Position numbers and translations under genes: made by a program
Origin: Thermodesulfovibrionales bacterium
Lineage (GTDB): Bacteria; Nitrospirota; Thermodesulfovibrionia; Thermodesulfovibrionales; Dissulfurispiraceae
Direction: 5' to 3'
Assembly: GCA_020062545.1 (NCBI GenBank)
Contig: JAGUWD010000019.1
Location: forward strand, 1 to 33,721
Length of the DNA stretch: 33,721 nt
Notes under the pieces: generated by a model
What the model was told of the DNA's origin: nothing
The model's database searches: none
The model's input: the letters and a program-made list of their open reading frames with translations, nothing else
Shown: positions 1 to 6,959 of the stretch, one piece after another
How the letters are laid out: each line of letters starts with the position of its first letter
Numbering within the stretch: position 1 is the stretch's first letter

Positions 1-63
1 AAGCACAAGCCCTGCACCTGCACCTATATATAATCCTTTTTTTGCCCCTTCTCTTGTTTTCAT
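1..63 (-). CDS. N-terminus of a membrane protein (partial)
   Basis: The reverse strand opens with ATG at 63, preceded by a GGAGGA-type ribosome binding site at about 71-77, and stays open to the window edge, giving 21 residues that begin MKTREGAKKGLYIGAGAGLV. A basic N-terminus followed by a Gly/Ala/Leu-rich stretch suggests a signal anchor or the first membrane helix of a small inner-membrane protein. The rest lies outside the window and the family is not recognised. It is transcribed away from the helicase gene at 501. Confidence 0.6.
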   Translation of the reverse strand, partial: MKTREGAKKGLYIGAGAGLVL

Positions 64-500
64 TTTCTTGTTCCTCCTTTCTCTGTTCTTGCATATATAG
101 CGAATTCCATGCCAGATTGTATTTTATTGATTTTAAAAGGTTTTTATTTCTGAAATGTTTGCATTTTTGCAAAAACAGCGGTTTTGTTTGCAGAATTGCG
201 AAAGGGCATAATCTAACAAAACATTTATGTGAAGCATGGCAGCACTTGCGTAATCTTGGGTTTAACAATGAGTGGTAGGTGGGATTCAAAGACTTTGCAC
301 GCAGTATTTGCTGATAGCGTTATCTTGAATCTGTGAGCTACTACATTGGTATCTAATTGAGTGAAATATTTTTAGTCTCTCAATTGCCCATGAGCATGGA
401 CTTTGCAAAGGCTTTGAAGACTACCTTCCACTTATTGTTCACGGATTATTTGGAAATACGAAATATAGAACAAATAATCAGATATCTGTTTTAATAAAAT
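64..500. other. Gene-poor divergent intergenic region
   Basis: No convincing gene was found. A 78-codon open frame (42-278, plus) overlaps the start of the minus-strand membrane gene, lacks a ribosome binding site and has no recognisable content, so it was not called. The region must hold the promoters for the two divergent genes. The only clear structure is the inverted-repeat element at 266-437. Confidence 0.5.
266..437. repeat. 172-bp element with 34-bp imperfect terminal inverted repeats (MITE-like)
   Basis: The left arm (266-299) and the reverse complement of the right arm (404-437) match at 28 of 34 positions, including the shared blocks TTCAAAG and CTTTGCA. The 104-bp core has no open frame of note. 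The layout resembles a miniature non-autonomous transposable element or a large foldback structure upstream of the helicase gene. No clear target-site duplication is visible at the outer edges, so mobility is inference. Confidence 0.45.
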
Positions 501-2828
501 ATGCATGATTCAACTAATATCAAAGACTTTATTGATTCGCTGAAAAGAGACCGCCTCATCAGCGCAGGAATCACAGCCCATGAATATATTCCTTCAAAAG
601 ATGCGAGTTATGAGGATATACAAATGAGAGACGAATTAAGGGAAGTACTGAAAAGCAGGGGCATAGAAAAGTTTTACAGCCATCAGGCCGAAGGAATAAA
701 CCTCATAAGGCAGGGACAGAATGTGGTTGTCATGACTCCCACTGCCAGCGGCAAGAGCCTTATTTACAATATACCCGTAATCGAATCCATCCTCGAAAAC
801 CCTGAAACAAAGGCGCTTTACATATTCCCTCTAAAAGGTCTGGAACAGGATCAGGTGAAAAATCTGAACGGCCTTTTTGATGAAATTAAAGGGGTTATTA
901 CAAAGGGGAATTACCTGCGCCATCGAACTCCGTCTCCCTTGTGCATGGCTGAAGTTTATGATGGCGATACAACACCTTACCGAAGAAAGAAAATCAGGGA
1001 AAACATTCCAAATGTAATTTTCACCAATCCCGATATGATCCATCTTGCCCTCAATCCCTTCCACAAAAAATGGGAGGATTTTTTTAAAAACCTTAAATAT
1101 ATCGTTATTGATGAAATCCATACATACAGGGGAGTATTCGGCTCGCATGTGAACCATGTATTCAGAAGACTCAGAAGGATATGCAATTACTGGGGAAGCA
1201 GCCCACAGTTTATAGCATGCTCTGCAACCATAGCAAATCCTAAAGAACTCGCAGAAACCCTTACCGGCGTTCCATTTAATGTAGTGGATAAAACAGGAGC
1301 GCCCCAATCAGGAAAACATTTTATTTTCTTAAATCCACTTGACAGCCCATATACAGAGGCAACAAGGATATTTTTGAAATGCATAAATTCAGGATTAAGG
1401 ACAATACTATTCACAAAGGCAAGAAAGATTACGGAATTGATATATAAATGGAGTACAGAACGTGCGCCGCTGCTATCTGACAAAATAAGTCCTTACAGGG
1501 CAGGATTCCTTCCTGCCGAAAGAAGGGAGATAGAGCAAAAACTCTTCAGCGGCGAATTGATGGGTGTTATATCCACAAGCGCCCTTGAACTGGGAGTTGA
1601 TGTCGGAGGCCTCGATGTATGCATACTCTGCGGCTATCCAGGCTCTATCTCAAGCACATGGCAGAGGGCAGGAAGGGTTGGCAGACATGGACAGGAATCA
1701 CTGATAGTAATGATTGCAATCAAGGATGCCCTTGACCATTATTTCATCTCTCATCCGGAGGCATTCCTTGAAAAGCCGCATGAGGCATCGATTTGTGACC
1801 CGTCAAATAAAAATATCTTGAAGAAACATCTCGTATGCGCTGCTGATGAAGTTTATCTAAGGGCAGATGATAAAATCTACGATATCGATGCAATAAAGAA
1901 TGTTATCGAAGGTCTGGTCAGCGAAAACAGCCTGAAGACAGGAAAGCTCGGCGACATCTGGTTCTCAAGAAAGAGAATGCCCCAGAGGGAAATCGGGATA
2001 AGAACCATCGGCAAACCATTAAGGCTTAAGGATGAATCCGGCAGGCATATCGGGGACCTTGACGGCAGGAGGATATATAGAGAGGCATTTCCGGATGCAA
2101 TCTACCTTCACAGGGGAAGGCAGTATCAGGTATTAGACCTCGATTTAGAAAATAATCAGGCATTATGCAGAGAAGTGGATGTGAACTACTATACACAGGC
2201 ATTATCACAGGAGCATGTCGAGATTACAGGGATGCCTCAAAAGTCCATGACACCTTTAACAAAGGACATCGAGTTATATCACGGAATGATGAGGATTACC
2301 TATCAGGTGATAGGCTATGACAAAAAGAATCTGTTCGATGGAACAAAGATGTCGAGGCATGTCGTAGAAATGCCCGAATACATATTCGACACAGAGGGCA
2401 TATGGATGGTCATCCATAAAAATCTTGCAAATAAAATTATCGATGAAGGATATGACCTGCCCGGAACACTCCATGCAGCAGAGCATGTAACCATTGCATG
2501 TATGCCTCTATTTGCCTTATGCGACAAAGGAGACATCGGAGGCTACAGCTACGCCATGCATCCTGAATTCAAACTGCCTGCCATCTTCATTTATGATGGA
2601 TACGAAGGAGGAATAGGACTTACAAAAAGGGTTCTTGATGTGCCTGTTGAATGGATTAAATCGGCAATTGGGATAATACGGAACTGCGACTGCGAAGAAG
2701 GATGTCCATCCTGCGTTCAGGACTCACAGTGCGGCTCGGCAAACCAGCCGTTGGATAAAAACGGGGCGATGTATTTTTTGGATAGCCTATTGTCTACCTC
2801 AGAGTCAGGCTCTCCTTCGCATATTTAA
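501..2828 (+). CDS. DEAD/DEAH-box helicase with C-terminal Cys cluster, YprA/MrfA/Hrq1 family
   Basis: This 775-residue protein is a superfamily 2 DNA helicase. It has a Q-motif-like YSHQAEG (59-65), Walker A TPTASGKS (79-86), Walker B/DEAH box as DEIH (204-207), SAT (241-243), TSALELGVDVGG (359-370) and motif VI QRAGRVGRHG (388-397). The C-terminus carries a Cys cluster (CDCEEGCPSCVQDSQCGS, about 729-746) typical of the DUF1998-type domain that follows the helicase core in YprA (MrfA) and yeast Hrq1. MrfA acts in repair of mitomycin adducts in Bacillus; a repair role here is by family analogy. No Shine-Dalgarno precedes ATG 501, but the frame opens there and no better start is seen. No nuclease partner (MrfB-like) is adjacent. 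The last 35 bases overlap the 3' end of the convergent hlyD. Confidence 0.93.
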   Translation: MHDSTNIKDFIDSLKRDRLISAGITAHEYIPSKDASYEDIQMRDELREVLKSRGIEKFYSHQAEGINLIRQGQNVVVMTPTASGKSLIYNIPVIESILENPETKALYIFPLKGLEQDQVKNLNGLFDEIKGVITKGNYLRHRTPSPLCMAEVYDGDTTPYRRKKIRENIPNVIFTNPDMIHLALNPFHKKWEDFFKNLKYIVIDEIHTYRGVFGSHVNHVFRRLRRICNYWGSSPQFIACSATIANPKELAETLTGVPFNVVDKTGAPQSGKHFIFLNPLDSPYTEATRIFLKCINSGLRTILFTKARKITELIYKWSTERAPLLSDKISPYRAGFLPAERREIEQKLFSGELMGVISTSALELGVDVGGLDVCILCGYPGSISSTWQRAGRVGRHGQESLIVMIAIKDALDHYFISHPEAFLEKPHEASICDPSNKNILKKHLVCAADEVYLRADDKIYDIDAIKNVIEGLVSENSLKTGKLGDIWFSRKRMPQREIGIRTIGKPLRLKDESGRHIGDLDGRRIYREAFPDAIYLHRGRQYQVLDLDLENNQALCREVDVNYYTQALSQEHVEITGMPQKSMTPLTKDIELYHGMMRITYQVIGYDKKNLFDGTKMSRHVVEMPEYIFDTEGIWMVIHKNLANKIIDEGYDLPGTLHAAEHVTIACMPLFALCDKGDIGGYSYAMHPEFKLPAIFIYDGYEGGIGLTKRVLDVPVEWIKSAIGIIRNCDCEEGCPSCVQDSQCGSANQPLDKNGAMYFLDSLLSTSESGSPSHI

Positions 2829-4161
2829 CAATCGGCGACAGGAAAAACTCTATTATCCTTCTTTTATTCGTCTTCACCTCAACAGTCACAGCCATTCCAG
2901 GCGAAACAGGAATACCGTTTCCATCGACATTAATACTCGGTTTCTCCAGTTCCACCTTCATTTTATATACAGACCCCAGCTTTTCATCCTCAAAGGCATC
3001 AGGGCTTATGAATACCACCTTACCCTTAATAGTCCCGTATTTCTGGAAGGGGAATGTGTCGAACTTCACTTCCGCCTCCTGTCCTATCTTCAAAAATCCT
3101 ATATCCTTATTCAATGCCATTGCTTCAACTATAAGAGAAGTTCCCTCCGGCACTACCGTGACAATAGGTTGAGCCGGGGTCACTACACCTCCAACAGTAT
3201 ATGAGGCAAGTCCGTGAACAGTCCCAGCTACAGGAGAACAAAGCCTTTCGAGATCGTATCGCTTCTTTGCCTTTACAACCTCTCCTTCAATGGCAGAAAT
3301 GCTCTTTTCCCTGTCTACTATATCGCTGAGTATTCCTTTCTCCCTCTCCTTTTTAAGGACATCGAGGTTTCTCTTGGCCTCTTCGAGGCTGTCCTTCGCC
3401 TGCTTTACTATCCTTTTCTGCGCCTCAAGCTCCTGCTCGGCAGAATGAAATTCCATCTGCTTATTAAGCAGATCCATTTTAGATATGTATTCGTGCTTAT
3501 AAAGATTTCTATATGCTATTTCCTGCTCCTTTAATATCGCATGTGTTTTTTCAAGTTTTATTAAAATTGCCTCTGCTGCAAAAAGTGCATTTTCCCGCTG
3601 GGAAATAATGAGCCGCAGCGCATCTTCCCTTGCCTTATATTCCGACTCCCTCGCCTCTTTAAGTTTCGTCTGCAATTCATTAATTGGTGAAAGGTTAAGG
3701 GCAAAAGGTGAATGGTTAAAATCTTGCCTTTTACCTTTCACCTTTAGCCTTTCACCGTTCAACTCCTCCATCAATCTTTCCTTATCAGTCACATGAATTG
3801 ACAATGCCTTTGCAGTGCTTTCAACATCCGCCTGTTTTATTGTCGGGTCAAGCTCTATGAGGATCTGCCCCTTTTTGACCTGCTGCCCTTCCTGCACATG
3901 GATCGCCCTTATAACGCCTGTTTCCATAGGCTGTACGACCTTCACCCTACCGTCAGGAATTACCTTTCCCCTTGCCACTGCAACCTCATCGACCTTGCCG
4001 AAATATGACCAGATAAATGCCAAAAAGACCATTCCAAAAATCGCCCATATCAATATCCTCTTAACAGGAGAAGGGGGTGTCTCCTCTATCTCAAGGGCAT
4101 GGGGCAGGAATTCGTATTCGAGATTGTCGTTTTTAAAATAATCTTTCAGTCGTTTAAACAT
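2794..4161 (-). CDS. hlyD: HlyD-family type I secretion periplasmic adaptor
   Basis: The product is the membrane-fusion protein linking the ABC exporter to an outer-membrane channel. Starting at ATG 4161 it has 455 residues: a short cytosolic N-terminus (MFKRLKDYFK), one membrane helix (about 35-54), a first lipoyl-like half (VIPDGRVKVVQPMETGVI), a long Gln/Glu/Lys-rich coiled-coil hairpin, then the second lipoyl half and a beta-barrel domain with PAQPIVTVVPEGTSLIVEA. The frame extends upstream to 4323, but ATG 4161 has GAGGGG at 4171-4176 and starts with the normal family N-terminus, so it is preferred. Residues about 136-159 come from a degenerate heptanucleotide array (3686-3756) inserted in frame in the coiled coil. 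It follows hlyB, but two small plus-strand genes lie in the gap, so co-transcription must pass antisense to them. Confidence 0.93.
   Translation of the reverse strand: MFKRLKDYFKNDNLEYEFLPHALEIEETPPSPVKRILIWAIFGMVFLAFIWSYFGKVDEVAVARGKVIPDGRVKVVQPMETGVIRAIHVQEGQQVKKGQILIELDPTIKQADVESTAKALSIHVTDKERLMEELNGERLKVKGKRQDFNHSPFALNLSPINELQTKLKEARESEYKAREDALRLIISQRENALFAAEAILIKLEKTHAILKEQEIAYRNLYKHEYISKMDLLNKQMEFHSAEQELEAQKRIVKQAKDSLEEAKRNLDVLKKEREKGILSDIVDREKSISAIEGEVVKAKKRYDLERLCSPVAGTVHGLASYTVGGVVTPAQPIVTVVPEGTSLIVEAMALNKDIGFLKIGQEAEVKFDTFPFQKYGTIKGKVVFISPDAFEDEKLGSVYKMKVELEKPSINVDGNGIPVSPGMAVTVEVKTNKRRIIEFFLSPIVKYAKESLTLR
3686..3756. repeat. Heptanucleotide dyad array inside hlyD
   Basis: On the plus strand the left arm reads as 7-nt units GGTGAAA, GGTTAAG, GGCAAAA, GGTGAAT, GGTTAAA. 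After a 3-base centre the right arm reads in units such as TTTTACC, TTTCACC, TTTAGCC, TTTCACC, the inverted form of the left units. The result can fold into a long imperfect hairpin and is translated as part of hlyD (around GERLKVKGKRQDFNHSPF) without breaking the frame. Confidence 0.8.
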
Positions 4162-4182
4162 CGCCCATTGCCCCTCTTTTTG

Positions 4183-4191
4183 TGATATAAT
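4183..4191 (+). promoter_or_regulatory. Extended -10 promoter element, probably driving a leaderless transcript
   Basis: TGATATAAT fits a perfect extended -10 element (TG-n-TATAAT, hexamer at 4186-4191). A transcript would start about 7 bases after the hexamer, at or next to the ATG at 4199, so the mRNA for the 64-residue protein would have no leader. This agrees with the lack of any Shine-Dalgarno sequence there. No good -35 hexamer is seen at the right spacing. Confidence 0.5.
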
Positions 4192-4198
4192 TGAAATC

Positions 4199-4393
4199 AT
4201 GAAGCATGAGGACAGAAGAAAAGAAGCAGGTAAAATGCTCATGGATATCACCAAGTATTTGATTACTGTTGGTCTTATCGGCGGCATTCTTACTGAAAAA
4301 ATGACTTTTGTAAGCGGTGCCATTTTTGTTGTGACAGCAATTATTATTTTTATAGTTGCCTTGTTTACTATACCACCTAAAAAGGAGGAATAA
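4199..4393 (+). CDS. Small two-helix membrane protein
   Basis: This 64-residue protein has a charged N-terminus (MKHEDRRKEAGKMLMD), two hydrophobic segments (about 20-35 and 38-58) and a lysine-rich tail ending PPKKEE, the profile of a two-pass inner-membrane protein. It lies on the plus strand, antisense to the hlyB-hlyD read-through region, and its start overlaps the unused upstream extension of hlyD. There is no Shine-Dalgarno, but a perfect extended -10 element ends eight bases before the ATG. Its last codons carry the AAAGGAGG ribosome binding site of the next gene, which supports a real two-gene unit. It resembles small uncharacterised membrane proteins I associate with DUF6722; that link was not verified. 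Function unknown. Confidence 0.65.
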   Translation: MKHEDRRKEAGKMLMDITKYLITVGLIGGILTEKMTFVSGAIFVVTAIIIFIVALFTIPPKKEE

Positions 4394-4396
4394 GTT

Positions 4397-4495
4397 ATGG
4401 AAGGTGTCTATGTTATTCTTGCAGGAATATTGGTTATTGCCCTCATTGTCTTTATCATATCTTATAGAGAAGACCACCCTAAAAAGGCTAAATAA
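4397..4495 (+). CDS. 32-residue single-helix membrane protein
   Basis: Below usual gene-calling size, but well supported: ATG 4397 follows a consensus AGGAGG (4382-4388) at ideal spacing, only 3 bases after the stop of the 64-residue gene. The peptide begins MEGVYVILAGILVIALIVF and ends in a charged tail (YREDHPKKAK), a single-pass membrane protein with a cytosolic basic/acidic tail. The stop codon is followed within 10 bases by a heptanucleotide repeat array. The pair may act together. No function can be assigned; membrane stress or secretion-complex accessory roles are only guesses from position. Confidence 0.65.
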   Translation: MEGVYVILAGILVIALIVFIISYREDHPKKAK

Positions 4496-4502
4496 TATCA
4501 AG

Positions 4503-4616
4503 GCAATAGGCCATAGGGCTATAAATATTCTTTCCCTATTGCCTATCGCCCCTTGCCTATTGTCTGTTTTTATTGCCTCGTGCCTATAGCCTGTAATTTT
4601 ATCGCCCATTGCCTCT
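4503..4616. repeat. Heptanucleotide array between small genes and hlyB, reaching into the hlyB stop region
   Basis: On the plus strand units GGCAATA, GGCCATA and GGGCTATA are followed after an AT-rich centre by inverted units TATTGCC, TATCGCC, CCTTGCC, TATTGTC, TCGTGCC, TATAGCC, ATCGCCC, ATTGCCT. The right end encodes the last residues of HlyB (GNGR) and supplies its stop codon at 4599-4601. Dyad structure could act as a transcriptional boundary between converging transcripts. Confidence 0.75.
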
Positions 4617-6812
4617 TTCCTGCTGGCTGTACAAATAATGATAAAGCCCCTTTTGCGCCATCAGTTCCTCATGACTCCCTGCTTCGATAAGCTCGCCTTT
4701 ATCGATAACCAATATCCTCTGTGCATCTCTCAGTGTGGATAGCCTGTGGGCTATGATAATCACTGTCCTTCCCTGGCATATCTTTCTGAGGTTCCTCTGT
4801 ATAATGCTCTCGGATTCGTAATCCAATGCAGATGTCGCCTCATCGAATATCAAAAGCCTCGGGTTCGTCAGGAGCGACCTTGCTATCGCAATCCTCTGCC
4901 TCTGTCCTCCTGAAAGTGCTGTTCCTTTTTCTCCAACCATTGTGTCATACCCTTCGGGAAGTTCGAGTATAAAGTCATGCGCGCCTGCCAGTTGCGCAAC
5001 CCTTACAATATCGGCCATGGAAGCCGACGGATAATGGATTGCTATATTGTCCCTCACGCTCCCATTGAAAAGAAAATTTTCCTGAAGAACAACCCCTATC
5101 TGCCTCCTGAGCCATGCAGGGTCTGCTAAGGAAATATCAACTCCGTCTATGAGTATCCTGCCCGCTTCAGGAATATAAAGCCTCTGAATAAGTTTTGTCA
5201 CAGTGCTTTTTCCTGAGCCGCTCCTTCCTACAATCCCAACTGTCATGCCCGGCTGTATGTCAAATGCAATATTTCTCAACACCTCAGGACCATCAACTCT
5301 ATACCTGAATCTCACGCCTTCGAGCCTTACATTTCCTTTTATAGCAGGAAGCCTTGCCTTTGCCGAATCCGTTGCCGGCTCAGGCTTTGCATTGAATATA
5401 TCGCCGAGCCTCTTTATCGAAAGCCCTGCCTGCTGGAATTCCTGCCACATCTGCACAAGCCTCAGCACAGGATCGCTCACCCTTGCAGAAAGCATCTGAA
5501 ATGCTATGAGCTGTCCCACTGTCAAATTGCCGTCCATCACAAGATGCGCTCCGACCCAGAGGATTAATAGATAAGATGACCTGTGTATGAACTGTCCTAT
5601 CGCACCAGCAGTCCCTGACAATTGATATGTCTTGAAACTCGCCCTTATATAATCCGAAAGGAGTCCTTCCCACTTTTTCTGCACCTGCGGCTCGAGGGCA
5701 AATGACTTTACTGTCTGCACGCCACCGACTGCCTCCACCAGATATGATTGTGCATCAGCCCCTTTGTTGAACCTCTCATCGAGCCTGTGTCTGAGCATCG
5801 GTGTTACAAATGCGGACAGCCCTGCAAAAAGCGGCAAGGCAGCAAGTGCGACAAATGTCAATTTCACGCTGTAAAAGAGCATTACTGCTATAAACACCAC
5901 CATGAACATCACATCGAGCACAGATGTGAGAGGCGCTCCTGTGAGGAATTGCCTTATGTTTTCGAGCTCCCTCACCCTCGCAACCGTATCCCCGACCCTC
6001 CTGACCTCAAAATATCTTAAAGGCAGCGCAAAGAGGTGTTTGAACAGTTTTGTTCCGAGGGTAACGTCTATCCTGCTTGTTGTATGGGTAAACACATAAG
6101 TCCTCAATATGCTCAGGATTGCTTCGAACAGGGCTATAGCTACAAGACCTATGGCAAGGACATCCAATGTCGTTATTCCCCTGTGGACCAGGACCTTATC
6201 GATAATTACCTGCGTGAATATGGGTGTGACAAGTCCGAATATCTGAAGGACTAATGACGCAACCAATACCTCTGAAAGCGGGCCCCTGTATTTCCATATC
6301 GCAGGGATAAACCATTTTATTCCAAAGCCTTCCCCGGAAAAAGATTTCAGTCCCCTGAGCGCAAAAAGGATTATTTTCCCTTTATCCTTTTGCCCCTTGC
6401 CATTTGTCCCTTGCCTATTGCCACCCCACAGGGATATAAATTCATCTTTGTTGATTACTCTTGGTTTGCCTTCAGATGGATTCAGTATCAACACCTTCTC
6501 AGCCTCTGCCTTTGCAAGGATAACATATTGCCTTTCGCCTTTTATTTCTACTATTGCCGGCAGTTGAAGCCTCTGAAGCCTTTCGTATTCCACATTCACT
6601 GCCTTTGCCTTAAGCCCCATATCCTTTGCTGCCCTCAAGATGTCAATCGTATTCATGCCATCATTTCCAATGGCATAGGCATGTCTTATCTGCTCGGCAT
6701 CTGCAGCAATGCCGTGATATTTAGCTATCATTACGAGGCAGGATAAGCCAGTGTCGAGTTTTGGTTTTTGGTCATCGGTATGTTGTTCAGAATTTATATA
6801 TTCTTTTTCCAT
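4599..6812 (-). CDS. hlyB: Type I secretion ABC exporter, HlyB type, with inactive C39-like domain
   Basis: This 737-residue half-transporter drives export of the RTX protein encoded just upstream. Domains: a C39-like N-terminal domain (about 15-125), a six-helix transmembrane domain (about 165-460) and an ATPase domain with Walker A GRSGSGKST, signature LSGGQRQR, Walker B LLIFDEATSALD and the H-loop IAHRLST. The peptidase-like domain has DTG at 20-22 where active C39 enzymes have DCG, GERQY instead of a catalytic His, and ILNP instead of the Asp-Pro, so it should bind substrate without cleaving, as in HlyB. Residues about 130-146 (GGNRQGTNGKGQKDKGK) come from a heptanucleotide array between the first two domains, and the last residues GNGR from another array. 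ATG 6812 has AAGGGG upstream. A 147-base gap with a strong stem-loop separates it from the RTX gene. Confidence 0.96.
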   Translation of the reverse strand: MEKEYINSEQHTDDQKPKLDTGLSCLVMIAKYHGIAADAEQIRHAYAIGNDGMNTIDILRAAKDMGLKAKAVNVEYERLQRLQLPAIVEIKGERQYVILAKAEAEKVLILNPSEGKPRVINKDEFISLWGGNRQGTNGKGQKDKGKIILFALRGLKSFSGEGFGIKWFIPAIWKYRGPLSEVLVASLVLQIFGLVTPIFTQVIIDKVLVHRGITTLDVLAIGLVAIALFEAILSILRTYVFTHTTSRIDVTLGTKLFKHLFALPLRYFEVRRVGDTVARVRELENIRQFLTGAPLTSVLDVMFMVVFIAVMLFYSVKLTFVALAALPLFAGLSAFVTPMLRHRLDERFNKGADAQSYLVEAVGGVQTVKSFALEPQVQKKWEGLLSDYIRASFKTYQLSGTAGAIGQFIHRSSYLLILWVGAHLVMDGNLTVGQLIAFQMLSARVSDPVLRLVQMWQEFQQAGLSIKRLGDIFNAKPEPATDSAKARLPAIKGNVRLEGVRFRYRVDGPEVLRNIAFDIQPGMTVGIVGRSGSGKSTVTKLIQRLYIPEAGRILIDGVDISLADPAWLRRQIGVVLQENFLFNGSVRDNIAIHYPSASMADIVRVAQLAGAHDFILELPEGYDTMVGEKGTALSGGQRQRIAIARSLLTNPRLLIFDEATSALDYESESIIQRNLRKICQGRTVIIIAHRLSTLRDAQRILVIDKGELIEAGSHEELMAQKGLYHYLYSQQERGNGR
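6374..6425. repeat. In-frame heptanucleotide array inside hlyB
   Basis: Plus-strand units of period 7: TTTTCCC, TTTATCC, TTTTGCC, CCTTGCC, ATTTGTC, CCTTGCC, TATTGCC. Translated from the minus strand they give a Gly/Lys/Gln-rich linker exactly between the C39-like domain and the transmembrane domain. The reading frame is intact. Confidence 0.75.
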
Positions 6813-6857
6813 TTATCCCCTTTATAGGACAGAAGGGCATTGTATTGAAGCGACTTG

Positions 6858-6896
6858 GACAGCCCAAGTGTGGCATGGATGCCTAATCGGGCTGTC
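6858..6896. terminator. Nested stem-loop between RTX gene and hlyB
   Basis: GACAGCCC (6858-6865) pairs perfectly with GGGCTGTC (6889-6896), and inside it GGCAT pairs with ATGCC around a 2-base loop. There is no clean U-tract on either side, so this is more likely an mRNA-stabilising or partial-termination hairpin than a full terminator. It lies about 65 bases past the RTX stop codon and about 45 bases before the hlyB start, where hemolysin-type operons commonly attenuate transcription. Confidence 0.45.
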
Positions 6897-6959
6897 TTTG
6901 CTTCGGAGAATAAAGCGGAAATACTGTGCCATTCTGTCTTAATTGTCTTCAACCTGCCT

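Noticed and set aside
42-278. 78-codon plus-strand frame at the left edge
   Set aside because: Overlaps the well-supported minus-strand start at 63, has no ribosome binding site and no recognisable content.
4154-4609. 151-codon minus-strand frame bridging hlyB and hlyD
   Set aside because: It is antisense to two better-supported small genes, is composed partly of repeat-derived codons, and contains no recognisable domain.
5748-6020. Cys-rich 90-codon plus-strand frame that looks like a zinc-finger protein
   Set aside because: It is wholly antisense to the conserved transmembrane domain of hlyB, has no ribosome binding site, and its Cys codons mirror hlyB codon usage.
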